Of a stretch of 64,000 nt of DNA, positions 8,623 to 18,873 are shown one piece after another; position 1 is the first letter of the stretch; every line of letters starts with the position of its first letter. The notes beneath the pieces are model-generated. The model saw nothing but the letters and a program-made list of their open reading frames with translations. It was not told where the DNA came from and did not search any database. The position numbers were made by a program, and so were the translations under genes. Source of the stretch: Xanthomonas sp. DAR 80977 (GTDB lineage Bacteria > Pseudomonadota > Gammaproteobacteria > Xanthomonadales > Xanthomonadaceae); NCBI RefSeq assembly GCF_041240605.1, contig NZ_CP162487.1:372001-436000 (forward strand), read 5' to 3'.

Positions 8623-9660
8623 TTACACGCGTACCAGTTCCACCCGGCGATTGCGCGCCTTGCCTTCTTCCGTGGTGTTCGGCGCGATCGGCTGCTCCTG
8701 GCCGAAACCGGCCGCGCGCAGGCGATCGGCGGCGATCCCGGCGCCGGTCAGGTAGGCCACGACCGCGCTGGCGCGGGACTCGGACAGCGATTTGTTGTGC
8801 GCGGCGTCGCCGCTGTCGTCGGTATGGCCGTTGACGGCCAGGCGCAGCGCCGGGTCGGCCTCGAGCAACTGCAGCACCTGGTCCAGCTGCGGTTTGGAGT
8901 CGGGCAGGATCTGCGCCGCATCGGAGGCGAAATTGACCTGGATGGCGACCTTTCCCGCAGACGCCAGCTGCTGCTGCAGCGCATCGGCCGGCAGCACCTT
9001 GGCGGTGGCCTGGAACGGCTTGGTCTCGGCGATCAGCAGCCCACCGCCGCCGCCACCGCTGCACACATGGATCCAGATGTCCCGATCCGCGCGGTGGATG
9101 ACATAGGTCTCGGCCGGCGCGTTGTAGATGTCGCCGATGCCGCCGACGTAGGTCACCGCCGCGTTGCTGTCGCCGATCGCCTTGCTCGCGTCCGCCGGCA
9201 GCTGGCCGCTGGCGATGCGCTGGCCGCCCAGCGATTCCACCATGCTCTGGATGTTGCGCGACAGTTCCAGCGGCGAATAGGGCTTGCCCTCGGCGGTGCC
9301 GATCGCGGCCGCGTAGATCTTGCCTTCCACCCACTCGACCCGGTCGCCGGTCCAGAACGGCGCGCGGTCGAAGTCGTTGCGGACCGGCGCGTCCTTGGTG
9401 ACGTAGCCGTCGGGAAGGCCGAGATACGGGAAGCTTCCCAGCGGGGCGTCGGACACCGGCAAGCTGGCGGCGTCGAAGCGCTTGGCCGGTTCTGCCGCCG
9501 CCGGCGCGGGCGTCGCCGCTGCGCCCGATGCGGGCTGCGCCTCGGCATCGGCGTGCGCCGCCGGCTGCGGTTCGGAACGTTTGCAACCGCCAGCGGCGGC
9601 GATCAGGACCAGGCAGGCGCTGAGAACGGCGCGGCGCGCCGTGGGGATAATCGCGGTCAT
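8623..9660 (-). CDS. OmpA-family lipoprotein
   Basis: A 345-residue protein with a lipoprotein signal (LIAAAGGC, lipidated Cys about residue 26), an Ala/Pro-rich linker, a central domain of unknown function (about residues 60-225) and a C-terminal OmpA-like peptidoglycan-binding domain (about 235-345) with NGHTDDSGD and the NRRVELV end. It should tether the outer membrane to peptidoglycan. A glycine run (GGGGGG) lies just before the OmpA domain. It is separated from the tad operon by 742 bp and may form a unit with the small exported protein upstream (31 bp spacing). Confidence 0.88.
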   Translation of the reverse strand: MTAIIPTARRAVLSACLVLIAAAGGCKRSEPQPAAHADAEAQPASGAAATPAPAAAEPAKRFDAASLPVSDAPLGSFPYLGLPDGYVTKDAPVRNDFDRAPFWTGDRVEWVEGKIYAAAIGTAEGKPYSPLELSRNIQSMVESLGGQRIASGQLPADASKAIGDSNAAVTYVGGIGDIYNAPAETYVIHRADRDIWIHVCSGGGGGGLLIAETKPFQATAKVLPADALQQQLASAGKVAIQVNFASDAAQILPDSKPQLDQVLQLLEADPALRLAVNGHTDDSGDAAHNKSLSESRASAVVAYLTGAGIAADRLRAAGFGQEQPIAPNTTEEGKARNRRVELVRV

Positions 9661-9691
9661 CGGAATTCTCTGGGGCAGGGTCGGGATGCGC

Positions 9692-10027
9692 TCAGCGCAT
9701 GTCGCTCAGCAGTTTCTTGCACAGTTCGGCATCGGGCTTGTAGGTGCCGTCGGCATGCACCTTCTGCATGCTCTGCAGCCCTTGCTTGTAGCCTTTGTCG
9801 AAGTCGCCGGAGAAGTTAGGCGCCTGCGCATAGAGGCCCTGCATCGCTTTCTGCTGCTTGGCCTTGTAGGCGTCGACCTGCGCCTGCGTGGCGCCGCAGG
9901 CCTTGCCGTTGGCGGCATTGCCGCCGACGATCTTGCCGAAGTTGACGATGCCATCGTCCTGAGCGTGAACCCCGCCGCTGGTAACCGCCAGCAGTGCCGC
10001 CGCGATGACTGCCATGTATCGGTTCAT
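9692..10027 (-). CDS. small exported protein of unknown function
   Basis: A 111-residue protein with a signal peptide ending VHAQ. The mature part holds two Cys (KACGATQAQ and ELCKKL) and is rich in Lys and Gln. ATG 10027 follows GGAGCAAGG, a good ribosome site. It precedes the OmpA-type lipoprotein by 31 bp on the same strand. No family recognised beyond a general resemblance to small periplasmic proteins of Xanthomonadaceae. Confidence 0.7.
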   Translation of the reverse strand: MNRYMAVIAAALLAVTSGGVHAQDDGIVNFGKIVGGNAANGKACGATQAQVDAYKAKQQKAMQGLYAQAPNFSGDFDKGYKQGLQSMQKVHADGTYKPDAELCKKLLSDMR

Positions 10028-10393
10028 TCCTTGCTCCTCGTACGGCCCGCGGCGAGCGGGCCGGTAAAACCCCTGTGGGCCGAGGATAGCAATGCCGTGC
10101 GCAAGCCCCAACCCCAGGGCGTGTCATCCATCCCCTAACGGATCGCGCCACGCTTGCGCGTGCGTGAGGCAAGCGCAGGCAAATGAACAACGTGTTCATG
10201 CGGGCGCGATGACGCGGTGCCGTGCACGCGCAAGAGCGGCCCTACGCGTGGGTTGGCGGCCGCCAGCCGGCGGGTGCGGCGCCCGTCAGGCGCTGTGCCA
10301 CGCAGTGCCGGCTGCGACCTGACCGACCCAACGCGACCTGTTCGGGTATCGGTGACACGCGCTGACGCCAGCGCGCGTCAGGGCGGCATTCGA
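10028..10393. other. intergenic region
   Basis: These 366 bp hold no supported gene. A short hairpin (GCGCTG/CAGCGC, 10359-10374) lies about 20 bp beyond the stop of the ABC permease gene and might help end its transcript, though it lacks a T run. Confidence 0.5.
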
Positions 10394-11209
10394 CTAGCTG
10401 CGCAGGCCTACGCCGCGCCGCAGCAGCCACAGCGCCAGCGCCGACAGCACCGCGACGAAGCCCAGCATCAGCGCGTAGGCTACCCACACCGGCACGTCGC
10501 TGCTGCCGAGCAGGCCGTAGCGGAAGGCGTTGACCATGTAGAAGATCGGGTTGGCGTGAGTGGCGGCCTCGGCCCAGCCGGGCAGCAGCTTCACCGAATA
10601 GAACACGCCGCCCAGGTAGGTCAGCGGGGTCAGGATGAAGGTCGGCACGATCGCCACGTCGTCGAACTTCTTCGCGTACACGGCGTTGATGAAACCGGCC
10701 AGCGAGAAGATCGTGGCGCCGAGCAGGACCGTGGTCAGCGTCACCAGCGGGTGCGGGATGCGCACCGGGGTGAAGAACATGGCGATGATCAGCACCAGGA
10801 TGCCGACCATCAGCCCGCGCAGCACCGCGCCGGCGACGTAGCCCCACAGGATCACCCAGTTCGGCATCGGGCTGACCAGCAGTTCCTCGACGTGGCGGCC
10901 GAACTTGGCGCCGAAGAACGAGGAGCTGATGTTGCCGTAGCTGTTCTGGATCACGCTCATCATCACCAGGCCGGGGACGATGAACTGCATGTAGCTGTAG
11001 CCGCCCATGTCGCCCACGCGCGAGCCGATCAGCCCGCCGAAGATCAGGAAGTACAGGGTCATGGTGATCGCCGGCGGCACCAGGGTCTGGCCCCAGATGC
11101 GCAGGATGCGCTTGACCTCGCGGCGCACCACGGTGCCCAGCGCGACCCAGTTGCGCTGGGCCGGCGTGGTCTCGGGGAGGAGGGAGTGCGGTTGGATTGG
11201 GCTGTTCAT
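10394..11209 (-). CDS. ABC-2 type exporter permease (YadH-like)
   Basis: A 271-residue integral membrane protein with about six predicted helices, typical of ABC-2 permeases, including the segment PGLVMMSVIQNSYGNISSS and a C-terminal LNATVFYMV-like region (ANPIFYMVNAFRYG). Together with the ATPase whose gene ends 22 bp upstream it would form an exporter of the YadG/YadH type; the substrate is unknown, with lipids, polysaccharides or drugs all possible. Length matches the family. Confidence 0.88.
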   Translation of the reverse strand: MNSPIQPHSLLPETTPAQRNWVALGTVVRREVKRILRIWGQTLVPPAITMTLYFLIFGGLIGSRVGDMGGYSYMQFIVPGLVMMSVIQNSYGNISSSFFGAKFGRHVEELLVSPMPNWVILWGYVAGAVLRGLMVGILVLIIAMFFTPVRIPHPLVTLTTVLLGATIFSLAGFINAVYAKKFDDVAIVPTFILTPLTYLGGVFYSVKLLPGWAEAATHANPIFYMVNAFRYGLLGSSDVPVWVAYALMLGFVAVLSALALWLLRRGVGLRS

Positions 11210-11230
11210 CGGCGTCCGGCGAAAGAGGGA

Positions 11231-12259
11231 TCAGGTGGCGGCGGGGGGCTGCGGCGCATCCGTGTTCGCCGCGCCCGCGGCGCTGGCGACGGCTGCGGGC
11301 TGGCCGCTGCTGTGGTCGCCGGTGAGGCGCACGAACAGCTCCTCCAGGCGGTTGCTCTTGGTGCGCATCGAGCGCACGCGGATGCCGGCGTCGCCGAGCG
11401 CGGCGAACACCCGGTTGAGGTCCATCGCCCGCGGCATGTCCAGGTCCAGCGTATGCGCGTCCTGCGCCAGCAAGGTGGTGCCCTCGATCGCCGGCAACTG
11501 CGCCGGCAGCTCGCCATCGATGTCCAGCAGGAAGCCTTCCACGTCGAGCTTGGCCAGCAGTTCGCGCATCGGGCCCTGCTCGACGATGCGACCGCGGTCG
11601 ATGATCGCCAGATTGCGGCACAGGCTCTCCGCTTCCTCCAGGTAGTGCGTGGTCAGGATGATGGTGGTGCCGGCGGCGTTGATCTCGCGCAGCACGCGCC
11701 ACATGTCGCGGCGGATCTCGATGTCCACGCCGGCGGTGGGTTCGTCCAGGATCAGCAGGCGCGGCTGGGTCATCATCGCGCGGGCGATCATCAGCCGCCG
11801 CTTCATGCCGCCGGACAGGGTGCGGCTCATCACCTGCGCCTTCTCCCACAGGTGCGCGCGCTTGAGTTCCACTTCGGCCTGGCGCTCGGCCTGCGCGCGC
11901 GGCATGCCGTAGAAGCCGGCGTAGTTGACCAGGATGTCGAAGGGCTTCTCGAACAGGTTGAAGTTGATTTCCTGCGGGACCAGGCCGAGCAGGCGCATCG
12001 CCGCGCTGCGCTGGGCGGTCAGGTCGGTGCCGAACACCTCGACCTGGCCGGCGCTGAGGTTCACCAGCGAGCTGATGATGCCGATCAGGGTGGACTTGCC
12101 GGCGCCGTTGGGGCCGAGCAGGGCGAAGAAGTCGCCGGGCAGCACGTCCAGCGACACGCCGTGCAGCGCCTGCACGCCGTTGTCGTAGGTCTTGCGCAGG
12201 TCGCGCACGCGCAGCGCGGGCACCGGCGCGGAGGAGGAAAGCGGGGAGGCGGGATTCAA
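11231..12259 (-). CDS. ABC transporter ATP-binding protein (YadG-like)
   Basis: About 342 residues: Walker A GPNGAGKST, signature LSGGMKRRLMIARAM and Walker B LLILDEP with H-loop TTHYLEEAE. The start is taken as TTG 12259 because GAAAGG lies seven bases upstream; the frame stays open much further but into the neighbouring gene's territory. The C-terminus carries an Ala/Pro-rich tail. It pairs with the permease 22 bp downstream. Divergent from the ferredoxin reductase gene. Confidence 0.87.
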   Translation of the reverse strand: MNPASPLSSSAPVPALRVRDLRKTYDNGVQALHGVSLDVLPGDFFALLGPNGAGKSTLIGIISSLVNLSAGQVEVFGTDLTAQRSAAMRLLGLVPQEINFNLFEKPFDILVNYAGFYGMPRAQAERQAEVELKRAHLWEKAQVMSRTLSGGMKRRLMIARAMMTQPRLLILDEPTAGVDIEIRRDMWRVLREINAAGTTIILTTHYLEEAESLCRNLAIIDRGRIVEQGPMRELLAKLDVEGFLLDIDGELPAQLPAIEGTTLLAQDAHTLDLDMPRAMDLNRVFAALGDAGIRVRSMRTKSNRLEELFVRLTGDHSSGQPAAVASAAGAANTDAPQPPAAT

Positions 12260-12358
12260 GGCGGACCTTTCGCGCCCTGTTGACGGCGCTGAAGAAATGC
12301 AGCCGCTATTATAGAAGACCTCGTGGGCTCGGCCCCGGCCATAGACTGTTGCATCCGC

Positions 12359-13108
12359 GTGCCTGCCCAATTCCCGTTGAAACTGGTCGACCGCCACATG
12401 CTGGCCCCGGCCGTCGGCCACTACCGCTTCGTCCGCGACGACGGCCAGCCGCTGCCGTTCGTGCCTGGCCAGTTCGTGCAGGTGCATTTCCACTACGCCG
12501 ACGGCACCGCGACCAAGCGCAGCTACTCGCTGGCGACCCGCCACGACCCGGCACAGCCAGCCGATGCGACGGTCGAGATCGCGGTCAGCTTCGTCGCCGG
12601 CGGCGCGGCCACGGCGCTGTTCGAAGGCCTGGAGATCGGCGGGCAGGTCTCGGCCAGCGGCCCGTACGGCCGTTTCTGCCTCGGCCAGGGCGACAGCAAC
12701 CGCCGCTACCTGCTGATCGCCACCGGTACCGGCGTCACCCCGTACCGCTCGATGCTGCCGCTGCTGGAGGCGGCGATGGCCGAGCGCGGCGTGGAAGTGG
12801 TGCTGCTGCTGGGCGCGCGCACGCCGGCCGAGCTGCTGTACGGCGACGAGTTCCGCGCCTTCGCCGACGCGCATCCGGGTTTCCGCTTCGTGCCGTGCTT
12901 CTCGCGCGAGTTGCCCGACGCGCCGCATGCGGACGTGCGCCACGGCTACGTGCAGCAGTTCCTGGCCGAGTTCGCGCCGCAGGCCGAGGGCGACGTCGCC
13001 TACCTGTGCGGCAACCCGAACATGGTCGACGCCTGCTTCGATGCGCTGAAGGACGCCGGCCTGCCGGTGCAGCACATCCGCCGCGAGAAGTACGTCAGCA
13101 GCAAGTAG
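12359..13108 (+). CDS. fpr: ferredoxin--NADP(+) reductase
   Basis: A 249-residue FAD/NAD(P)-binding reductase: FAD-binding RSYSLAT near the N-terminal third, the NADP-binding ATGTGVTPYRSML segment, and LCGNPNMVD before the C-terminus. It moves electrons between NADPH and ferredoxin or flavodoxin in the cytoplasm. The frame opens with GTG 12323, but family members begin close to the sequence PAQFPLKLVDRHML, so the GTG at 12359 is preferred. Transcribed divergently from the ABC exporter operon. TATTAT at 12307-12312 may be its -10 box. Confidence 0.87.
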   Translation: MPAQFPLKLVDRHMLAPAVGHYRFVRDDGQPLPFVPGQFVQVHFHYADGTATKRSYSLATRHDPAQPADATVEIAVSFVAGGAATALFEGLEIGGQVSASGPYGRFCLGQGDSNRRYLLIATGTGVTPYRSMLPLLEAAMAERGVEVVLLLGARTPAELLYGDEFRAFADAHPGFRFVPCFSRELPDAPHADVRHGYVQQFLAEFAPQAEGDVAYLCGNPNMVDACFDALKDAGLPVQHIRREKYVSSK

Positions 13109-13265
13109 CGCCTGTGCGCCGCGCGCCGATCGCGCGCCGATCGCGCGGCACGCGCGGTTGGCCGGGTTCGACGGCCTCGGCGCAGGCGGCCGCGATTGTC
13201 CCGGACGTGGGAGTGGGCGGCATCGCGTGCAGGCCGCGTCGATCGCCGATGTCGCTTTTTGCCCC

Positions 13266-13285
13266 CTGTAAAGGACGCTTGACAG
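13266..13285. promoter_or_regulatory. palindromic operator, copy 1
   Basis: CTGTAAAG-GACG-CTTGACAG: the arms are inverted repeats matching at 7 of 8 positions around a 4-bp centre. A near-identical copy lies 43 bp downstream. The right arm contains TTGACA, so a bound repressor would cover a possible -35 box. The likely ligand is the XRE regulator encoded at 13983. Confidence 0.55.
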
Positions 13286-13308
13286 TCGATGCATTCGCGC
13301 GCATCCTC

Positions 13309-13328
13309 CTGTAAAGCGTGCTTGACAG
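13309..13328. promoter_or_regulatory. palindromic operator, copy 2
   Basis: CTGTAAAG-CGTG-CTTGACAG, the same palindrome as copy 1 with a changed centre. The 43-bp offset equals about four helical turns, so two dimers could bind the same face of DNA. It lies about 80 bp before the membrane-protein gene that is coupled to the XRE regulator. Confidence 0.55.
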
Positions 13329-13407
13329 GGGGCAGTATGCGCAACGTGGTGGTGGGATTCGATCGGTACCGTCCTGGCTCGGACGGCGCTGCGGCCGGAG
13401 GCCGGCC

Positions 13408-13986
13408 GTGAGCCGCTGCAAGCGCAACGCGGTCGCGGTGCTGTTCCTGAGTGTGGTCCTGCTTGCGGCCATCCCCTGGCTGCCGTTCCACGGCGACGCT
13501 TATCTGCGCGGGCTGGTGATGGGTCTCGGCGTCGGCGGCCTGTGCCTGTCGCTGATGCTGTGGTGGTCGCCGGGCAGCCTGCGCGACAGCGCGCCGCCGG
13601 CGCTGGCGCGCCGCTACTACCGCGAGTTCGGACTGCCGATGCTGCTCTACGTCGGCGTGATGCTGTGCTGGAGGCGCCTGCTCGGCAGCGTGGAGGCGGA
13701 CTGGGCGCGGGTACTGATCGCGCTGCTGCCGGCGCTGCTGGTGGCGCTGGTGATCCGTGCGGTGGCGCGCTTCGTGCGCGACTCGGACGAGATGCAGCGG
13801 CGCATCGAGCTGGAGTCCATCGCCATCGCCGCCGGGCTGGTCAGCGGCGGCTACATGACCGCCGGTTTCCTGCAGGCGGCGGGCATGATCGCGTTGCCGG
13901 CGTCGGCGGCGATGCTGTGGGTGTTTCCGCTTCTTTGCGCGACCTACGGCATCACCAAGGGCGTGAATGCGCGTCGCTACCAATGA
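13408..13986 (+). CDS. four-helix membrane protein of unknown function, paired with XRE regulator
   Basis: A 192-residue protein with hydrophobic helices at about residues 8-25, 28-48, 70-88 and 95-120 plus more C-terminal ones, and a charged loop RDSDEMQRRIELESIA. The GTG at 13408 follows GGAGG at good spacing and is preferred to the frame opening at 13318, which lies inside the operator region. Its stop overlaps the start of the small XRE regulator as ATGA. Such membrane protein/XRE pairs are widespread; the function is unknown. Confidence 0.75.
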   Translation: MSRCKRNAVAVLFLSVVLLAAIPWLPFHGDAYLRGLVMGLGVGGLCLSLMLWWSPGSLRDSAPPALARRYYREFGLPMLLYVGVMLCWRRLLGSVEADWARVLIALLPALLVALVIRAVARFVRDSDEMQRRIELESIAIAAGLVSGGYMTAGFLQAAGMIALPASAAMLWVFPLLCATYGITKGVNARRYQ

Positions 13987-14183
13987 ACAGCCGCATCCGC
14001 GAACTGCGCGAGGCGCGCGGCTGGTCGCAGGGCGAACTGGGCGAGCGGCTGGGCGTGTCGCGGCAGACCATCAATGCGCTGGAAACCGGCAAGTACGATC
14101 CGAGCCTGCCGCTGGCGTTCCGCATCGCGCGGCTGTTCGCGCACAGCATCGAGCAGGTGTTCCTGTTCGACGATCCCGAGTAA
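13983..14183 (+). CDS. small XRE-family helix-turn-helix regulator
   Basis: Only 66 residues, almost entirely one HTH: RELREARGWSQGELGERLGV followed by the recognition helix SRQTINALETGKYDPSL. This is the YozG-like class of minimal XRE regulators. Translationally coupled to the preceding membrane protein. It probably binds the two palindromes at 13266 and 13309 and represses its own operon. Identification of the fold is firm; the regulon is inference. Confidence 0.88.
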   Translation: MNSRIRELREARGWSQGELGERLGVSRQTINALETGKYDPSLPLAFRIARLFAHSIEQVFLFDDPE

Positions 14184-14265
14184 CCCCTCCGACCTGCCAT
14201 CGGTCACCTACGACGCCATGCCCCGGCATGGCATCCTGCAAGCCATGAACTCAAGGATGCGAACC

Positions 14266-15783
14266 ATGCGACACCCATGCAGACCGCTCGCCGTCGTGGC
14301 GGCGACCTTGCTGCTCGCCGCCTGCCAGGCCGGGCACGCGCCAGCGCCGCAGAACGAGGGCCGCAGCTACGGCACGCTGCGCTTCCACCCCTGCACGCTG
14401 ACCAGCCCGGTCGCCGCCAACAACGTCGAGGCGCAGTGCACGCGCATGCCGGTGCCGGAGAACCCGGCAGCGCCCGGCGGACGCAAGATCGAACTCAACA
14501 TCGCCTGGTTGCCGGTCACCGGGCAGGGCGGCAGCGATCCGGATCCGGTGTTCTTCCTCGCCGGCGGCCCCGGCCAGGCGGCGACCGAGGTGGCCAGCAT
14601 CGTCGACTTCGCCCTGCGCGAAACCCGCAAGCGCCGCGACGTGTTCCTGATCGACCAGCGCGGCACCGGCCAGTCCAATCCGCTGACCTGCCTGGGCGCG
14701 GACGGCAAGGAAATGCAGCTGGCCGATCCGGCGCGCGCGCCCACCGCGGCCGAAATCGCCGACTACGCCAAGCGCTGCGCGCAGTCGCTGCAGGGCCGCG
14801 CCGATCCGCGCTACTACACCACCACCCAGGCCATCGCCGACCTGGACGCGGTGCGCGCCGCGCTGGGCGTGGACAAGCTCAACCTGATCGGCGGCTCCTA
14901 CGGCACCCGCGTCGCCCAGCACTATGCGGCGCGCTATGCGGCGCATACGCGCAGCGTGGTGATCGACGGCGTGGCGCCCAACGACCTGGTGGTCGGCGGC
15001 GAATTCGCCACCACCTTCGAGGACGCGATCAAGCTGCAATCGGAGCAGTGCAAGGCCACGCCGGCCTGCGCCAAGCGCTTTCCCACCGACACCCGCGCGC
15101 AGTTGCGCACGGTGGTGGAGCGGCTGCGGCAGGCGCCGGTGGAGGTGGACTACCGCGATCCGGCCAGCGGCGAGAGCAAGCACGACCGGGTCACCGCCGA
15201 CACCGTCACCAGTCTGGCGTTCTCGTTCTCGTATGCGCCGCAGACCGCATCGCTGCTGCCGCTGGTGCTGGACGAGGCCGCGCACGAACGCTATGCGCCG
15301 CTGATGTCGCTGGCGCGGATGATGGGCAAGCAGCTGGAGGGGCAGATGAACCGCGGCATGCAGTGGTCGGTGATCTGCGCCGAGGACGCCGACCGCTACC
15401 ACCCGCCTGCCGCCGGCGGCGACACGCTGCTCGGCCCGGAGGTGGCGCAGATGTTCTTCGCGGCCTGCCCGGCGTGGCCGACCGGCACCCGCCCGGCCGA
15501 TTTCACCGCGCCGTTCACCTCCACGCTGCCGGTGCTGCTGACCTCCGGCGAACTGGATCCGGTGACCCCGCCGCGCTATGCCGCGCGCGTGCTGCAGGGC
15601 CTGCCCAACGGCCGCCACCTGGTGGTGCGCGGCCAGGGCCACGGCACCATGACCCTGGGCTGCATGCCCAAGCTGCTGAGCCAGTTCTTCGAGAACGCCG
15701 ATGCCAAGCAGCTCGATGCCACCTGCCTGGACGCGATGAGCGGCGTGCCGGCCTTCACTTCATTCAACGGATGGGAACCATGA
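14266..15783 (+). CDS. lipoprotein alpha/beta hydrolase (TAP-like peptidase)
   Basis: About 505 residues with a lipoprotein signal (LLLAAC). The alpha/beta hydrolase core shows the oxyanion segment GGPGQ, nucleophile elbow GGSYGTR, acid in GELDPVTP and His in GQGHGTM; the C-terminal part matches the TAP-like domain seen in tripeptidyl aminopeptidases and proline iminopeptidase relatives. ATG 14266 has AAGGA eight bases upstream; in-frame ATGs at 14245 and 14257 are less well placed. It is followed after 31 bp by the NatA/NatB genes, suggesting one operon. Substrate unknown. Confidence 0.85.
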   Translation: MRHPCRPLAVVAATLLLAACQAGHAPAPQNEGRSYGTLRFHPCTLTSPVAANNVEAQCTRMPVPENPAAPGGRKIELNIAWLPVTGQGGSDPDPVFFLAGGPGQAATEVASIVDFALRETRKRRDVFLIDQRGTGQSNPLTCLGADGKEMQLADPARAPTAAEIADYAKRCAQSLQGRADPRYYTTTQAIADLDAVRAALGVDKLNLIGGSYGTRVAQHYAARYAAHTRSVVIDGVAPNDLVVGGEFATTFEDAIKLQSEQCKATPACAKRFPTDTRAQLRTVVERLRQAPVEVDYRDPASGESKHDRVTADTVTSLAFSFSYAPQTASLLPLVLDEAAHERYAPLMSLARMMGKQLEGQMNRGMQWSVICAEDADRYHPPAAGGDTLLGPEVAQMFFAACPAWPTGTRPADFTAPFTSTLPVLLTSGELDPVTPPRYAARVLQGLPNGRHLVVRGQGHGTMTLGCMPKLLSQFFENADAKQLDATCLDAMSGVPAFTSFNGWEP

Positions 15784-15814
15784 GCCGCGCAGCGTTTCGC
15801 AGGGAGGACCGCGC

Positions 15815-16557
<743 letters not shown>

Positions 16558-16561
<4 letters not shown>

Positions 16562-17739
16562 GCCTGTTACGCACCGTTTTCACCGTGATGCGCAAGGAAT
16601 TGCGCGATCTCTCGCGCGACCGCCGCACCCTGGCGCTGGCCTTGCTGCTCGGCCCGCTGCTGTATCCGGCGCTGATCCTGGGCATGGGCGCGCTGGCCGA
16701 GAGCCGGGTCAGGACCCAGATCGACAAACCGCTGAACATCCCGGTGATCGGCCGCGAGCGCGCGCCCAACCTGGTGGCGTTCCTCGCCGCGCAAGGCCTG
16801 AACGCGGTCGCGCCGCCCAAGGACCTGACCGCGGCGATCCGCAGCCAGGAGGTGGACCTGGCGCTGAAGATCGACGAGGACTACGCCAACGCCTGGCGCG
16901 AAGGGCGGCCGGCGCTGGTGGAGATGATCAAGGACAGCACCCGCCGCGATGCCGACATTCCGACCACGCGGGTGCAGGCGGCGCTGAGCATGTACAGCCA
17001 GCAGGTCGGCGCGTTGCGGCTGCTGGCGCGCGGCGTCGATGCGCAGGTCTCGCGGCCGCTGGACATGGCCATCCAGGACCTGGCCACGCCCGAGGCCAAG
17101 CGCGGCGCGTTGCTGGCGATGCTGCTGCCGGTCTTGCTGTGCATCACCTCGTTCATCGGCGGCGCCTATCTGATCCTCGACGCCACCGCCGGCGAACGCG
17201 AGCGGCAATCGCTGGAGCCGTTGCTGGCCACGCCGGCCTCGCGCGGCGCCATCGTCAGCGGCAAGATCGCCGCCGCCTGCGTGGTCGGCCTGGCCTCGCT
17301 GCTGCTGACCCTGCTCGCGTTCAAGCTCAGCGCGCAGGTCGCCAGCGGCATCGGCCGCCAGCTCAACGTCGGTTTCGTGGCGATGCTGCAGATGCTGTTC
17401 GTGCTGCTGCCGATGCTGCTCATCGGCACCTCGCTGCTGACCGTGCTGGCCGCGTCGGCCAAGAGCATGAAGGAGGCGCAGAGCCACATGACCTGGCTGA
17501 TGCTGCTGCCGATGCTGCCCGGCTACGCGCTGATGGTGTATCCGCTGAAGACCACGCTGTGGCAATTCGCGGTGCCGTTCCTGGCGCAGAACCAGATGCT
17601 GCTGAAGATCATCCGCCGCGAGCCGATCGACCTGCAGATCTGGGCGGTGTACCTGGTCGCCGGCTTCGGCCTGGCCGCGGTGCTGTGGCTGGCCGCGGTG
17701 CGACGCTACCGGCAGGAGCGCCTGGCGATCTCGGGGTGA
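16558..17739 (+). CDS. ABC transporter permease, NatB-like
   Basis: A 393-residue protein with an N-terminal helix (ALALLLGPLLYPALILGMG), a large extracytoplasmic domain of about 150 residues and five or more C-terminal helices. This layout is that of NatB/ABC-2 permeases. The segment DATAGERERQSLEPLLATP is characteristic of the family. Coupled to NatA. Sodium export is a family expectation, not proven here. Confidence 0.87.
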
Positions 17740-17837
17740 TGCAGGCGCGGGGCGCCGGCCGTCGCCGCTGATCGCGGCGACGGCCAGGCTCGCGCTCGCC
17801 GTTCCATTCCATGCGCCACGCACGTCCACGGAACTCC

Positions 17838-18770
17838 ATGCACTCCGATCCGCATCCCCGCCAGGCCATCTCATCCGGCGCGACCGTCGCGTTCGGCGCA
17901 CGCCGGGTCGAACTCGGCGAACGTCGCTTTCTGCACGCCGGGCGGCTGCGCTGGCTGAGGGCGGTCGCCTGGGTTTTCCCGCTGTTCCTGCTGGTCGTCG
18001 CCTCGTCCATGTGGGTGGCGGCGCGGGTCGGCGCCTGGTGGCCGGAAGCGTCCGGCCTGGCGCAGCTCGCGCCGTACCTGGCGTCGGTCGCGACCGCCTT
18101 GGCGATCTATGCGCTGGCCGTTCGCCTGTGCGAAGACCGCTGGCCTTCCGAGATCGCGATGCGGCCGTTGCTGCCGCACCTGGTGGTCGGCCTGCTGCTG
18201 GGTGCGGCGATGTTCGCCGCGGTCATGGGCATCATGGCCGCATGCGGCCTCTACGAGATCCGGTTCGCGGGTCCGGCGCCGGCCTGGGGCGCGGTCGGCA
18301 AGGCCTTGCAGGCGGGCGTGGTCGAGGAGCTGATGCTGCGCGCCATCCTGCTGCGTCTGCTGTGGAGAGCCTTCGGCCCGTGGGTGGCGTTCGCCGCGTC
18401 GGCCGCGCTGTTCGGTTTGGGCCACATCGGCAACCCGAACGCGACCGTGTTCGCCGCGGTCTGCATCGCGTTGGAGGCCGGCATCATGCTTGCCGCCTTC
18501 TATGTCCTCACCGGGCGCCTCTGGATGTCGATCGGCGTGCATGTCGCCTGGAACTTCACCCAGGGCTATCTGTTCGGCGCGGCCGTCTCCGGCACCGCGA
18601 TGGGCCCCGCGATCGCGCACAGCACCGCACGCGCCGGCGCCCCGGAATGGCTGACCGGTGGCGCGTTCGGTCCGGAAGCCTCGTTGCCCGGGTTGGTGGT
18701 GTGCATGGTGGTCGGCCTGGCGGCGACGTGGCGCGCCTGGCGCGCGGGCCGTTTCTCCGGCGAGCGCTGA
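17838..18770 (+). CDS. CPBP-family intramembrane metalloprotease
   Basis: About 310 residues and eight predicted helices. The Abi/CPBP motifs are present: VVEELMLRAILLR (Glu-Glu and Arg), LGHIGN (His) and VHVAWNFTQG (His and Asn), which together bind metal in Rce1-type proteases. ATG 17838 is preferred over 17811 because the family's conserved part starts late. Substrate unknown. It stands alone between the NatAB operon and the convergent TonB-C gene. A second CPBP protein is encoded at 44316. Confidence 0.87.
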   Translation: MHSDPHPRQAISSGATVAFGARRVELGERRFLHAGRLRWLRAVAWVFPLFLLVVASSMWVAARVGAWWPEASGLAQLAPYLASVATALAIYALAVRLCEDRWPSEIAMRPLLPHLVVGLLLGAAMFAAVMGIMAACGLYEIRFAGPAPAWGAVGKALQAGVVEELMLRAILLRLLWRAFGPWVAFAASAALFGLGHIGNPNATVFAAVCIALEAGIMLAAFYVLTGRLWMSIGVHVAWNFTQGYLFGAAVSGTAMGPAIAHSTARAGAPEWLTGGAFGPEASLPGLVVCMVVGLAATWRAWRAGRFSGER

Positions 18771-18873
18771 CCAAGCCAGCGCCGTTGCGGGCGCGCCGCC
18801 GACGCCGCGCCGCCGCAAGTGCGGCGACAAGCGCGCGGATCGTTCCGGGCGCTCGCCGTCGATGGCGCGCGGC

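Noticed and set aside
10217..12283. A 688-residue open frame on the plus strand
   Set aside because: Opposite the ABC exporter genes with intact motifs.
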